NCBI GenBank assembly: GCA_944320135.1
Contig: CALUGI010000021.1
Coordinates: 1 to 57,065, forward strand
Reading direction: 5' to 3'
Length of the DNA: 57,065 nucleotides
Origin: an uncultured Phocaeicola sp.
GTDB taxonomy: Bacteria > Bacteroidota > Bacteroidia > Bacteroidales > Bacteroidaceae
Shown: piece by piece, positions 15,531 to 24,948 of the stretch
How the letters are laid out: every line of letters begins with the position of its first letter
How positions within the stretch are numbered: the first letter of the stretch is position 1
Translations under genes and position numbers: made by a program
Notes under the pieces: model-generated
Told to the model about the DNA's origin: nothing
Seen by the model: only the letters and a program-made list of their open reading frames with translations
Database searches by the model: none

Positions 15531-16618
15531 AAATCATGCATGTGGGGCAAATGATAGGCGGATTGGACGTGTACATCCGCAATGCCGTCACCTATTGCCC
15601 GAACAAAGACATAGAGTTTGTCGTCGTACACGGACTGAAAGACAAGCACGCCCCAATCGTAAAGGAAGGGATAAAAGTCAAAGAATACGGGATACACCTC
15701 TACCGGAGCCTGAATCCGTATTTAGACTTGAAAGGATTTCTCCAATTGCTGCGGCTCATAAGAAAGGAAAAGCCCGACATCATACACTGCCATAGCGCAA
15801 AAGGAGGGATGTTGGGGCGGATAGCCGGTTGGATGACCCGCCGCAAAACGTTCTATACGCCCCATGCTTTCAGCTTTCTTTCCGCACGTTCACGCGCAAA
15901 AAGGGCCATATACAAGCTGCTGGAACGAGCCACAAAATTGGACACCTGCCTGCTTGCCTGCTCTGAAAGCGAAAGAGAAATGGGAATAAGCGAGGTGAAA
16001 TACCGGAAAAAACACGCGCTTGTATGGCACAACTCCGTGCCGGATGCCGACATATCAGCACCGGGCAATGCCAATCCCCCCTTCATCTGCTACGTCGGAC
16101 GGCCATGCTATCAGAAAAACACGCTGCTCCTCATCGACATAATCAGGAAGGTAAAAGACAAAGGCAGCGACATCAAGTTCATGCTGTTGGGGATAGGCTA
16201 TCATTCGCCCGACTTAGAAGCCATGAAACGGAAAATATTATCGCTCAACGTATCAGACCAAATTATATTAAAGCCGTGGCTTTCGCACAAAGATTGCCTG
16301 GAATATGTAAAACAAGCAGCTTTCTATCTCACAACATCAAGATATGAAGGGCTTCCTTTGAGCGTGATCGAGGCAATGAGCCTCGGAAAAGCAATCATAG
16401 CCAGCGACGTGGCGGGCAATCGGGATTGCGTTACCGACAAAGTAAATGGTTTCCTTTTGCCTCTCAATGCCGATATTTTCGCTGAAAGAATCATTGAATT
16501 ATGCAACGATGAGGGATTAAGAGAGAAATATGGAGCAGCCTCAAGGGCTATCTTCCTCAACGATTTCCTGATAGACAAGCAGATTGACAAATTATATGAC
16601 ATTTATTCAGGTTCTTGA
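15527..16618 (+). CDS. Glycosyltransferase family 4
   Basis: A 363-residue GT-B glycosyltransferase beginning MKIMHVGQMIGGLDVYIRN. It carries the acceptor-side IIHCHSAKGGMLGRIA motif common in polysaccharide GT4 enzymes and the donor-side segments ICYVGRPCYQKNT, KFMLLGIGYHSPD and EGLPLSVIEAMSLGKAII. It is coupled to the gene before by an ATGA overlap and to the gene after by TGATG at 16616-16620. No homopolymer tract was seen. Confidence 0.88.
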   Translation: MKIMHVGQMIGGLDVYIRNAVTYCPNKDIEFVVVHGLKDKHAPIVKEGIKVKEYGIHLYRSLNPYLDLKGFLQLLRLIRKEKPDIIHCHSAKGGMLGRIAGWMTRRKTFYTPHAFSFLSARSRAKRAIYKLLERATKLDTCLLACSESEREMGISEVKYRKKHALVWHNSVPDADISAPGNANPPFICYVGRPCYQKNTLLLIDIIRKVKDKGSDIKFMLLGIGYHSPDLEAMKRKILSLNVSDQIILKPWLSHKDCLEYVKQAAFYLTTSRYEGLPLSVIEAMSLGKAIIASDVAGNRDCVTDKVNGFLLPLNADIFAERIIELCNDEGLREKYGAASRAIFLNDFLIDKQIDKLYDIYSGS

Positions 16619-17691
16619 TGCACGACCTATATTTTCACTTCCTAAGATTCTCATTGGGGATAGAAGACATCTGTCCTGACTTCCGCAAACATATAGATTG
16701 GAACGGACTGGTTAAATTCGCCCACAGGCAGGCTATGTCAGGCATCATCTTCGACGGAATAAAAAAACTGCCTAAAGAAATGGCTCCACCGCGCCCGATT
16801 ATATACAATATGCTGGCCATCAGCGAACGCATAAGAAGAATGAACCAGCAACAAAGCATAGCTGTATGCAAAATATTCCGGAAATTACGCAAAGACAATC
16901 TGGAATGCTGCATACTGAAAGGACAAGGAAATTCTTTGCTGTATCCCAATCCTTATTCAAGAACGCCCGGAGACATTGACGTCTGGATCAATGCTTCCAG
17001 AAAAGCCATCAACGAATATGCCAATGAGCACTTAGGAGATTGCCGCTGCAGAAGATACAACCACATCGAACTGTACTTCGACAAAATCCCCGTTGAGATT
17101 CATTTCATTCCAAGCCTGATGAACAATCCTTTTTACAACAGGCGGCTACAAGAATGGTTTAGAAACAACGCACACGCGCAATGTGCAAACGCTGTTACGC
17201 TGCCCGGATGCAAAGAACCGGTGGCAGTGCCCACAAAAGAGTTCAACGTCATATTCCAGCTCTCCCATCTCTACCACCATTTCTTTGACGAAGGAATAGG
17301 ACTGAAGCAGATAACAGACTATTACTTCCTGCTCACAAAATACGTTTCATCCGCCAACAAAGAAAAGACAAAGAAACTGCTGAAACATTTAGGACTCCGT
17401 AAATTTGCAGGAGCGATAATGTACGTAATGGACAAGGTGTACGGCATGAAAGAAGAACACAGACTTGTGCCTATAGACGGCAGGAGGGGAAAAGTTCTCA
17501 TGGAAGACATCTTGCATGGGGGAAATTTCGGACAATACAACCCATTGCTCGATAGCAAGAACAAGGCAAGAAGGTTTTTTCTCAAAAGTTACAGAACCAT
17601 GCACTTCATTAGGCTATATCCATCGGAGACCTTATGCGAACCCATCTTTAGAACATACCATTTTCTCTGGAGAAAATGGAGAAATTATTAA
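16618..17691 (+). CDS. Nucleotidyltransferase-fold family protein of polysaccharide clusters
   Basis: A 357-residue soluble protein. The middle part ECCILKGQGNSLLYPNPYSRTPGDIDVWI matches the uncharacterised nucleotidyltransferase family (NTP_transf_5-like) found in bacterial surface polysaccharide loci; the Gly-x-Gly and the DIDVW acidic pair form the expected metal-binding core. The ATG at 16618 overlaps the previous stop; a TTG directly before it is a less likely start. Substrate and reaction are not established for most members, so the role (for example transfer of a nucleotide or modification of a sugar precursor) is unknown. It is the last sizeable gene of the polysaccharide operon. Confidence 0.78.
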   Translation: MHDLYFHFLRFSLGIEDICPDFRKHIDWNGLVKFAHRQAMSGIIFDGIKKLPKEMAPPRPIIYNMLAISERIRRMNQQQSIAVCKIFRKLRKDNLECCILKGQGNSLLYPNPYSRTPGDIDVWINASRKAINEYANEHLGDCRCRRYNHIELYFDKIPVEIHFIPSLMNNPFYNRRLQEWFRNNAHAQCANAVTLPGCKEPVAVPTKEFNVIFQLSHLYHHFFDEGIGLKQITDYYFLLTKYVSSANKEKTKKLLKHLGLRKFAGAIMYVMDKVYGMKEEHRLVPIDGRRGKVLMEDILHGGNFGQYNPLLDSKNKARRFFLKSYRTMHFIRLYPSETLCEPIFRTYHFLWRKWRNY

Positions 17692-17700
17692 AAAACATTC

Positions 17701-17844
17701 ATGTTCATTATCATCCCGCTTACAATCTTCATATTTGTCGCCATCGTTTTCATTGCAACGCTCACGTTCTTTATCATTCTTGACGTGAAGGACGAAAAGC
17801 GGGATTTCGACAGGATGGACGAAACGGACAGGAAAACGAAATGA
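17701..17844 (+). CDS. Small single-span membrane protein (47 residues)
   Basis: ATG at 17701, TGA at 17842-17844. Residues 1-27 are one long hydrophobic helix (MFIIIPLTIFIFVAIVFIAT and on), followed by a short, highly charged tail (DVKDEKRDFDRMDETDRKTK). It starts nine bases after the nucleotidyltransferase-like gene and ends just before a strong hairpin, so it is plausibly the last gene of the polysaccharide operon. It may assist a membrane complex; no family is recognised. The absence of frame-breaking features and the clear hydrophobic/charged division support it being real, but at this length chance cannot be excluded. Confidence 0.5.
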   Translation: MFIIIPLTIFIFVAIVFIATLTFFIILDVKDEKRDFDRMDETDRKTK

Positions 17845-17845
17845 A

Positions 17846-17888
17846 AAAGGAGGGGCTCCAACGGTTGAAGCGTTGGAGCCCCTCCTTT
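17846..17888. terminator. Strong hairpin between the polysaccharide operon and the convergent kinase gene
   Basis: An 18-base perfect stem, AAAGGAGGGGCTCCAACG at 17846-17863, pairs with 17871-17888 across a seven-base loop. A-rich and T-containing ends make it usable from both sides. It lies 17 bases from the end of the convergent ROK gene, so it should terminate both units. Confidence 0.88.
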
Positions 17889-17905
17889 CGGTTTGAGGAA
17901 TAACG

Positions 17906-18883
17906 TCACTCCGGTTTGGCTTCCCAGCCCAATGCACTGGCGCCCAATACGGCTGCATCGGCATCTTTCAGCTGGGAAAGGAGCAGCTTGGTCTTTCCCG
18001 CATAAATCTTCAACACGTTCTCGTCAATCGCTTTCTGGATAGGCTTCAGCAAATAGTCGCCCGACTTGGCCAGACCGCCGAAGAGGATGATTGCTTCGGG
18101 ACTTGAGAAAGCGATGAAGTCGGCCAACGCTTCGCCCAACACGCGGCCCGTAAACTCAAAGATGTCTTGAGCCAGCTTGTCGCCTTTCACCGCAGCGTCA
18201 TACACATCCTTCGACTGGATTTCTTCTGCCGGAATGTTGCGCAGCAAGCTCGGTTCCGTGCGCTGTACCAGGAACTCGCGCGCCGTGCGCGCCACTCCCG
18301 TAGCGGAGCAGTAGGTTTCCAGACAGCCTTTGCGTCCGCAGCCGCACTGACGGCCGTTGCGTTCGACTATCACATGGCCCAGTTCGCCTGCAAATCCGTC
18401 GTGACCGTACACCAACTGGCCGTTGATGACAATGCCGCTGCCCACTCCCGTACCCAACGTTATCATGATGAAATCTTTCATTCCGCGCGCTGCGCCGTAT
18501 GTCATCTCGCCGATGGCGGCCGCATTCGCGTCGTTCGTCAGCGTAGTAGGAATCCCAAGCTGTTCTTCAAACATGGAAGCCAACGGAATAATCCCTTTCC
18601 ACGGCAGATTCGGAGCAAACTCTATCGTTCCGTTATAATAGTTTCCGTTCGGAGCGCCTACGCCCATACCTTTGATTTTGTCCGCTCCGCCGAACTGGGA
18701 AATCAGAGGCACCAACTTTTTGCAAACCGCTTCCACATATTCGTCAATCTGTTCATACTGCTGTGTTCTCACAGAATCGGAAGCCAACACGTTGCCGCGT
18801 GAATCCACCACGCCGAACACGGTATTCGTTCCGCCGATGTCCATACCAACTACATAGGGTTTCTCTACACTGTTTATTGTCAT
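17906..18883 (-). CDS. ROK family sugar kinase (glucokinase-like)
   Basis: A 325-residue cytoplasmic kinase. Near the N-terminus it has the phosphate-binding VVGMDIGGTNTVFGVVD. In the middle are the catalytic ENDAN-type motif TTLTNDANAAAIGE, the second phosphate loop ITLGTGVGSGIV, the ELGH motif (FAGELGHVIV), and the zinc-binding cluster CGCGRKGCLE of the ROK family. It likely phosphorylates glucose or a related hexose at C6, feeding glycolysis and sugar-nucleotide synthesis. It stands alone, convergent with the polysaccharide operon, with its own promoter at 18915-18946 and a shared terminator. Confidence 0.92.
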   Translation of the reverse strand: MTINSVEKPYVVGMDIGGTNTVFGVVDSRGNVLASDSVRTQQYEQIDEYVEAVCKKLVPLISQFGGADKIKGMGVGAPNGNYYNGTIEFAPNLPWKGIIPLASMFEEQLGIPTTLTNDANAAAIGEMTYGAARGMKDFIMITLGTGVGSGIVINGQLVYGHDGFAGELGHVIVERNGRQCGCGRKGCLETYCSATGVARTAREFLVQRTEPSLLRNIPAEEIQSKDVYDAAVKGDKLAQDIFEFTGRVLGEALADFIAFSSPEAIILFGGLAKSGDYLLKPIQKAIDENVLKIYAGKTKLLLSQLKDADAAVLGASALGWEAKPE

Positions 18884-18914
18884 GACATTTCAATTTTTAG
18901 GGTTAATATTGTAG

Positions 18915-18946
18915 CAAAAATAAAGAATCACCGAATAAGGAACAAA
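18915..18946 (-). promoter_or_regulatory. Bacteroidales-type promoter for the ROK kinase
   Basis: On the - strand, TTTG (18943-18946) is followed after 20 bases by TATTTTTG (18915-18922), matching the TTTG / TAnnTTTG consensus with normal spacing. The start codon of the kinase lies about 32 bases downstream. Confidence 0.7.
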
Positions 18947-19247
18947 TTTTCGACGGATTTATTTAAGCCGAAAGGCAACTTTTATATGCGTGCAGCCAGA
19001 TTGCCTTGCTGCTCCGTCCGCACGCCCTCCCCGACGGCAGAAATTCCGGCTTCCGGCTTTTGTCCGAAAGAATGCGGCGGAGTTCCGGCCGAATCCCGGC
19101 GGTTTTTCCGCAAAAGTTGGCCACGCCGCCTCCGCAACCTGGCGGCATTCCTTGAAGTCCCGATTGTTCGGTCAAAAAAATTATGGGCGTTTATGAAACT
19201 TTTCATACCTTAGCGGCGTCTAAAACGACACAGACTCAGCCAACAAT
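18947..19247. other. Intergenic region with GC-rich, TTCCGG-rich segment
   Basis: No credible gene. From about 19010 to 19160 the sequence is rich in TTCCGG, CGGCGG and CCGGCTT-type words that can pair with each other. Comparable GC-rich words occur at 10992-11050 and 41180-41370. The - strand of the left edge carries the kinase promoter. I see no strong TAnnTTTG box for the export operon on the + strand; TACCTTAG near 19207 is the nearest weak candidate. Confidence 0.45.
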
Positions 19248-19967
19248 ATGATACAATTAAAGGACATCCACAAAACTTACCATAACGGTTCTCCGCTGCA
19301 CGTGCTGAAAGGAATCAGCCTGCATATAGAAAAAGGAGAGTTCGTCTCCATCATGGGGGCTTCGGGGTCGGGGAAGTCTACGCTGCTCAACATTCTGGGC
19401 ATCCTCGACAGCTACGATTCCGGCGAATACAGGTTGGACGGCACGCTGATACGCAACCTGAGCGAAACGCGCGCGGCGGAATACCGCAACCGCATGATCG
19501 GCTTCATCTTCCAGAGCTTCAACCTGATTCCGTTCAAGAATGCTGTAGAAAACGTAGCCCTCCCGCTCTTCTACCAAGGGGTGAACCGGAAAAGGAGAAA
19601 CGCGCTAGCTATGGAATACCTCGACCGGTTAGGGCTGAAAGAATGGGCGCACCATCTGCCCAACGAGATGTCCGGCGGACAGAAGCAGCGGGTGGCCATC
19701 GCACGGGCATTGATTTCAAGGCCGAGAATCATCCTGGCGGACGAACCGACAGGCGCGCTCGACAGCAAGACCTCGGTGGAGGTGATGCGCATCCTCAAAG
19801 ACTTGCACGACAACGAAGGAATGACTATCGTAGTGGTGACCCACGAAAGCGGAGTGGCGAACCAGACCAACAAAATCATCCGCATCAAGGACGGGATTAT
19901 CGAACGTATCGAAGACAACGCCGGCCACAATGCGTCTCCATTCGGACAGAACGGATTCATGAAATGA
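19248..19967 (+). CDS. ABC transporter ATP-binding protein (MacB/LolD type)
   Basis: A 239-residue ATPase with Walker A GASGSGKST at residues 37-45, ABC signature MSGGQKQR near 141 and Walker B with the family-typical RIILADEPTGALDSKTS near 157. The LDS-K-T extension is characteristic of MacB/LolD/FtsE-type ATPases that power mechanotransmission, not classical import. It is first in an operon with two FtsX-like permeases, a membrane-fusion protein and a TolC-like protein, so it should energise a tripartite exporter of a peptide, lipid-like or antibiotic substrate. Confidence 0.93.
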   Translation: MIQLKDIHKTYHNGSPLHVLKGISLHIEKGEFVSIMGASGSGKSTLLNILGILDSYDSGEYRLDGTLIRNLSETRAAEYRNRMIGFIFQSFNLIPFKNAVENVALPLFYQGVNRKRRNALAMEYLDRLGLKEWAHHLPNEMSGGQKQRVAIARALISRPRIILADEPTGALDSKTSVEVMRILKDLHDNEGMTIVVVTHESGVANQTNKIIRIKDGIIERIEDNAGHNASPFGQNGFMK

Positions 19968-19976
19968 CAGACAGCT

Positions 19977-21227
19977 ATGATTGACCTGATACAAGAAATT
20001 TACGGCACCGTCATGCGCAACAAGCTGCGCACGGCGCTGACCGGCTTTTCGGTGGCATGGGGAATATTCATGCTCATCGTGCTGCTCGGAGCCGGGAACG
20101 GACTTATCCATGCGTTTGAGGGGCAAGCGGAAGGCATGATGATGAACTCGATGAAAATCTTCCCCGGACATACCTCGAAACCTTATATGGGGATGCAGGA
20201 GGGGCGGCAGATTTCGCTCGACAACCGGGACTTGCTGATTACCGGCACGGCTTTCCCGGAACATGTCATCACGGCTGGGGCCACCGTCAGCCAAAGCGAG
20301 GCGACGCTCTCATACAGGAAAGAACATTTGTCGATAGGCATCGACGGGGTGTTCCCCAACTACCCCGACCTTGAAGCCGTCAAGCTGAAGGAAGGCCGCT
20401 TCATCAACCGGCGCGACATGGCGGAAAAGCGAAAAATCATGGTGATACATGAAAAGACGGCCCGCTCGCTTTTCGCCGACAAAAACCCTGTCGGGGAATA
20501 CGTCAATGCGGCAGGCGTGGTTTACAGAGTGGTGGGAGTCTACCGAGACCAGAACAGCTTCTCCCCTACTGCATTGGTTCCGTTTACCGCCCTCCAAGCC
20601 GTATATGCCAAAGGCGACAGCATCGACAACCTGACTTTCACCATCAAAGGACTTGCCGATGAAGCGGACAACGCCGCTTTCGAGGCAGACTATAGGCGGA
20701 CAATCGGCAGACAGAAGCTGTTCGACCCTACCGATGACAGCGCCATCTGGATATGGAACCGCTTCACGCAATACCTGCAGCAGCAGTCCGCCGCACGGAT
20801 TCTGCACGCCGCCATTTGGGTAATAGGCATCTTTACCCTGCTGAGCGGCATCGTGGGCGTGAGCAACATCATGCTGATTACAGTGCGCGAACGCACGCAC
20901 GAATTCGGCATCCGCAAAGCACTCGGAGCAAAGCCGTCATCCATTCTGTGGCTGATCGTTTCGGAAAGCGTCGCCATCACCGCTTTCTTCGGATATGTCG
21001 GGATGGCGGCAGGAATAGCGGCCACGGAATACATGAACGCGGTGGCAGGGAAACAGACGATAGACGCGGGAGTGTTTTCGATGACATTCTTCGAGAATCC
21101 GACCGTTGACATGTCTGTCGCTGTGCAGGCCACCTTGACTTTAATCATTGCCGGTACGTTGGCCGGGCTTTTCCCCGCACTGAAAGCGGTGAAAATCCGA
21201 CCCATCAAGGCACTTAGAGCAGAATAA
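19977..21227 (+). CDS. MacB-like ABC transporter permease (FtsX domain), first copy
   Basis: A 416-residue inner-membrane protein with one N-terminal helix (KLRTALTGFSVAWGIFMLIVLLGAG), a large periplasmic domain (about residues 50-280) and three C-terminal helices with the FtsX signature GIVGVSNIMLITVRERTHEFGIRKALGA. This is the MacB periplasmic-core plus FtsX topology. It starts nine bases after the ATPase stop, and the next permease starts two bases after its own stop, so the two permeases probably form a heterodimer. Confidence 0.9.
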   Translation: MIDLIQEIYGTVMRNKLRTALTGFSVAWGIFMLIVLLGAGNGLIHAFEGQAEGMMMNSMKIFPGHTSKPYMGMQEGRQISLDNRDLLITGTAFPEHVITAGATVSQSEATLSYRKEHLSIGIDGVFPNYPDLEAVKLKEGRFINRRDMAEKRKIMVIHEKTARSLFADKNPVGEYVNAAGVVYRVVGVYRDQNSFSPTALVPFTALQAVYAKGDSIDNLTFTIKGLADEADNAAFEADYRRTIGRQKLFDPTDDSAIWIWNRFTQYLQQQSAARILHAAIWVIGIFTLLSGIVGVSNIMLITVRERTHEFGIRKALGAKPSSILWLIVSESVAITAFFGYVGMAAGIAATEYMNAVAGKQTIDAGVFSMTFFENPTVDMSVAVQATLTLIIAGTLAGLFPALKAVKIRPIKALRAE

Positions 21228-21229
21228 AC

Positions 21230-22474
21230 ATGAAACTATTCGATTCAGACGTTTGGGAAGAAATACTGGTCACCGTCACGCGCAACAAAACACGCAGCCT
21301 GCTGACAGCTTTCGGCGTGTTCTGGGGCATCTTCATGCTCGTGGCCCTTATGGGAGGAGCCCAAGGTATGCAGCAAATGCTCTCGCGGGAGTTTGAAGGA
21401 TTCGCCACCAACTCCGGGTTCATGGGAACCAACAAGACAAGCAAGGCGTACAAGGGTTTCCAGCAAGGACGCTGGTGGGACTTGGAAAACGCCGACGTAG
21501 ACAGGATACGCCGCAGCGTGAGCGAAGTGGACATCATCACGCCAAGCCTCGCCAAATGGGGAGCGGACATCATCTGCGAAGACCGGAAAATCTCAGGCAC
21601 CCTCAAAGGGCTTTATCCCGAATACGGGAAAATCGAAGAACCGCTCATATCTTACGGACGCTACCTGAACGAAATGGACGTAAAAGGCAACCGACGTGTG
21701 TGCATCATCGGCAAACGCATATACGAATCGCTCTTTCCGGGAAAAGAGAACCCGTGCGGAAAATTCATCAAGATAAACGGCATCTACTATCAGGTGGTGG
21801 GAGTCAGCCTCTCTACAGGAAACATATCCGTGCAGGGACGGTCGGAAACGTCCGTCATCATCCCCTTCACCACCATGCAGCGGAACTACAACTTCGGACA
21901 GAAGGTGCAGCTGCTCTGCTACACGGCGAAAAAAGGATACTCCATCACCGAAGTGGAAAAGAAAATAGAGCAAGTGGTGAAACGCGCGCACTACATCCAC
22001 CCGGATGACAGTCAGGCAATCATACAAGTAAACGCGGAAGCCATGTTCAGCATGATGGACAATCTGTTTTCCGGCATACGCATTTTAGGATGGATGGTGG
22101 GACTCGGCACTTTGCTGGCCGGGGCTATCGGAGTAAGCAACATCATGATGGTAACGGTAAAGGAGCGCACCGCAGAAATAGGCATACGCCGCGCTATCGG
22201 AGCACGCCCGAACGACATCCTGCAACAGATACTCTCGGAAAGTATGGTGCTGACGGTTGCAGCAGGAATGGCCGGAATCTCATTCGCAGTATTCTTGCTT
22301 AATGCAGTCGAGGCAAGCACGTCCACCCCTGAAGCCCCCGCCGATTTTCTGATCAGCTTCCGGGAGGCAATGGAAGCGTGCGGACTTCTGCTGATATTGG
22401 GCCTGCTCGCCGGACTTGCCCCGGCCTACCGCGCCATGTCAATCAAGCCGATTGACGCCATCCGCGATGAATAG
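21230..22474 (+). CDS. MacB-like ABC transporter permease (FtsX domain), second copy
   Basis: A 414-residue paralogue of the previous gene with the same layout: N-terminal helix (TRSLLTAFGVFWGIFMLVALMGG), a periplasmic core, then GAIGVSNIMMVTVKERTAEIGIRRAIGARPNDI and two further helices. The periplasmic parts of the two permeases differ enough to suggest different contacts, consistent with a heterodimer. The start ATG at 21230 lies two bases after the preceding TAA. Confidence 0.9.
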   Translation: MKLFDSDVWEEILVTVTRNKTRSLLTAFGVFWGIFMLVALMGGAQGMQQMLSREFEGFATNSGFMGTNKTSKAYKGFQQGRWWDLENADVDRIRRSVSEVDIITPSLAKWGADIICEDRKISGTLKGLYPEYGKIEEPLISYGRYLNEMDVKGNRRVCIIGKRIYESLFPGKENPCGKFIKINGIYYQVVGVSLSTGNISVQGRSETSVIIPFTTMQRNYNFGQKVQLLCYTAKKGYSITEVEKKIEQVVKRAHYIHPDDSQAIIQVNAEAMFSMMDNLFSGIRILGWMVGLGTLLAGAIGVSNIMMVTVKERTAEIGIRRAIGARPNDILQQILSESMVLTVAAGMAGISFAVFLLNAVEASTSTPEAPADFLISFREAMEACGLLLILGLLAGLAPAYRAMSIKPIDAIRDE

Positions 22475-22504
22475 ACACAAAACGAACAAACGAAAAAACA
22501 AAAT

Positions 22505-23602
22505 ATGAAGAAGTTTATAAAAATTGCAGCAATCGTGTTGGTGGCGGCGGTGTTCGTCGGCACATTCGTGTTCCTTTATCAGAAATCACAGCCTGAAGAA
22601 GTCAGTTACCAGATTCTGAGGGCTACAGCGAAAGACTTGAAACAAACCACCGTGGCCACGGGCAAGATAGAGCCGCGCGACGAAGTGGAAATCAAGCCGC
22701 AGATATCGGGCATTATCTCTGAAGTGTACAAAGAAGCAGGACAAACGGTGAAGAAAGGAGAAGTCATAGCCAAAGTGAAGGTAATCCCCGAACTGGGAAC
22801 GCTCAACTCGGCGGAAAGCCGCGTGCGGCTGGCGGAGATGAACGGCAAACAGGCCGAAACAAATCTCCAGCGCATGGAGCAACTCTACAAGAGCAAATTG
22901 GTAAGCGATGAAGAATACGAACAGACACTTCTTGCCGCAAAGCAGGCCCGCGAAGAACTGCAAGCCGCCAAAGACAATCTGGAAATCGTAAAAGAAGGAA
23001 TCACCCAAAGCAGCGCATCGTTCAGCAGCACGCTGATACGCTCCACCATCGACGGGCTGATTCTTGACGTGCCTGTCAAAGTGGGGAACTCGGTCATTAT
23101 GAGCAACACGTTCAACGACGGAACCACCATCGCCACGGTAGCGGACATGGGCGACCTCATCTTCCGGGGGAACGTGGACGAGACGGAGGTAGGGCGCATC
23201 CGCGAAGGCATTCCCGTCAAGATTACGTTAGGGGCTTTGCAGAACATGAAGTTTGACGCGACGTTAGAGTACATCTCCCCCAAAAGCACGGAGAACAACG
23301 GAGCCAACCAATTCGAAATCAAGGCGGCCATCGACGTGCCCGACAGCATTACCGTCCGTTCCGGCTACAGCGCCAATGCGGAAATGGTGCTCCAGCACGT
23401 AGAGAATGCGCTGAGCATCCCGGAAAGCGCCGTAGAGTTCAGCGGAGACACGACTTTCGTCTACGTGCTGACCGACAGCGTGCCGATGCAGAAGTTCGAG
23501 CGTCGGCGGATTGTGACCGGCATCAGCGACGGAATCGACACGGAAGTGAAGGAAGGACTGAAAGAGAACGAGCCCGTTCGCGGACTGAAAAACGAAGGAT
23601 AA
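22505..23602 (+). CDS. Periplasmic membrane-fusion protein (HlyD/MacA family)
   Basis: A 365-residue protein with an N-terminal signal/anchor helix (FIKIAAIVLVAAVFVGTFVFLY). The lipoyl half-motif GKIEPRDEVEIKPQISGIIS is followed by a helical hairpin (about residues 90-165, rich in Glu/Leu/Ala heptads) and the return lipoyl strand LIRSTIDGLILDVPVKVGNSV, then a beta-barrel and membrane-proximal domain. It bridges the inner-membrane ABC complex and the outer-membrane factor encoded next (three bases between genes). Confidence 0.92.
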   Translation: MKKFIKIAAIVLVAAVFVGTFVFLYQKSQPEEVSYQILRATAKDLKQTTVATGKIEPRDEVEIKPQISGIISEVYKEAGQTVKKGEVIAKVKVIPELGTLNSAESRVRLAEMNGKQAETNLQRMEQLYKSKLVSDEEYEQTLLAAKQAREELQAAKDNLEIVKEGITQSSASFSSTLIRSTIDGLILDVPVKVGNSVIMSNTFNDGTTIATVADMGDLIFRGNVDETEVGRIREGIPVKITLGALQNMKFDATLEYISPKSTENNGANQFEIKAAIDVPDSITVRSGYSANAEMVLQHVENALSIPESAVEFSGDTTFVYVLTDSVPMQKFERRRIVTGISDGIDTEVKEGLKENEPVRGLKNEG

Positions 23603-23605
23603 GCC

Positions 23606-24934
23606 ATGAAGAATATAACACTGATAGTAGCCGTTGCAGCCTTTTCCGCCCTGCTCCCGTGCAAGGCGCAGGAGGCATGGAGCCTGGAGAAGTGCATCGA
23701 CTACGCCATCGAACACAACCTGACCGTCAAGCAGCAGGAAGCGGCGCGCGACAAGAATGCAATCGACCTGAACACGGCCAGATGGAGCCGACTGCCCGAC
23801 CTGAACGGAAGCGCGTCTCATTCGTTCAACTTCGGACGGAGCCTCCAATCCAACAACACGTACCAGAGCATCAACACGCAGAGTACGGGATTCAGCGTCA
23901 GCACAAGCATCCCGCTCTTTACGGGAATGCAGATTCCGAACGCCGTCGCTTTGTCGAAAATGAACCTTCAGGCCGCCGTGGAAGACTTGAACAAAGCCAA
24001 GGAAGACATCAGCATACAGGTGACATCAGCCTATTTGCAAGTGCTGTTCAACCAAGAACTCGCCAAAGTCGCCCACGACCAGGCAGCTCTCAGCAAAGAA
24101 ATGCTTGCGCAAAAAGAAGCCTTCTTCAGAAACGGGAAAGCGTCCGAATCGGAATGGCTCGAAGCAAAGGCGCGTGTGGCGCAAGACCGGCTGTCGGCGG
24201 TACAAGCCGACAACAGCCTCAGCTTAGCGTTGCTCGACCTGAGCCAGCTGCTGGAACTCCCCTCGCCCGACAATTTCCGCATAGCCGCGCCGGATGTAAA
24301 GATGGAACGTTTGGAAAAAGGACTGACGTCGCCCGCCGACATCTACAACCAAGCCGTACTGACCAAACCGGCGGTGATGGCCGCCATGTACCGTCTGCAA
24401 GGAGCCGCCAAAAGCGTCAAGATTGCCCAAAGCGCCTGGTATCCGCAACTCAGCTTCGGGGCCGGACTGAGCACGAATTATTACAAGATGTCGGGCAGAG
24501 AGAACGCGCGGTTCCGCACCCAGCTCCGCGACAACTTCAGCCAATACGTGGGCTTTTCGCTGAGCGTCCCCATCTTCAACCGCCTGAGCACCCGCAATAA
24601 GGTACGTTCGGCCCGTCTGGATCAGACAACGCTGGCATGGAAATTAGAAGAAACCAAGAAATCTCTCTACAAGGAAATCCAGCAGGCATACTACAACGCG
24701 GCCAACTCCAGAACGCAGTATTACAGCAGCGAAACGGCCCAAGAAGCAGCCGAATCGTCATTTGAACTGATGAAAAAGAAATACATAAACGGCAAGGCGA
24801 ACGCCACCGAATACAATGAAGCCCGGACCAACTGGATGAAAGCCCTGTCAGACTGCATCCAGGCGAAATACGAATACCTGTTCCGCACGAAGATTCTGGA
24901 CTTCTATAAAGGAACGCCGCTGACATTGGAATGA
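23606..24934 (+). CDS. TolC-family outer-membrane efflux protein
   Basis: A 442-residue protein with a signal peptide (NITLIVAVAAFSALLPCKA) and two repeats of long amphipathic helices with short strands. The first repeat begins WSLEKCIDYAIEHNLTVKQQEAARDKN and the second near TSPADIYNQAVLTKPAVMAAMYRL, the usual TolC/OMF duplication. It forms the outer-membrane channel of the exporter in this operon. Its stop overlaps an ATG of the VOC gene at 24931. Confidence 0.92.
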   Translation: MKNITLIVAVAAFSALLPCKAQEAWSLEKCIDYAIEHNLTVKQQEAARDKNAIDLNTARWSRLPDLNGSASHSFNFGRSLQSNNTYQSINTQSTGFSVSTSIPLFTGMQIPNAVALSKMNLQAAVEDLNKAKEDISIQVTSAYLQVLFNQELAKVAHDQAALSKEMLAQKEAFFRNGKASESEWLEAKARVAQDRLSAVQADNSLSLALLDLSQLLELPSPDNFRIAAPDVKMERLEKGLTSPADIYNQAVLTKPAVMAAMYRLQGAAKSVKIAQSAWYPQLSFGAGLSTNYYKMSGRENARFRTQLRDNFSQYVGFSLSVPIFNRLSTRNKVRSARLDQTTLAWKLEETKKSLYKEIQQAYYNAANSRTQYYSSETAQEAAESSFELMKKKYINGKANATEYNEARTNWMKALSDCIQAKYEYLFRTKILDFYKGTPLTLE

Positions 24935-24948
24935 AAAATGAAGAGACC

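Noticed and set aside
19010-19160. Possible small GC-rich coding genes between the ROK kinase and the exporter
   Set aside because: Frames are open on several strands only because of GC-rich repeats of TTCCGG-type words; no start signal or protein pattern was found.
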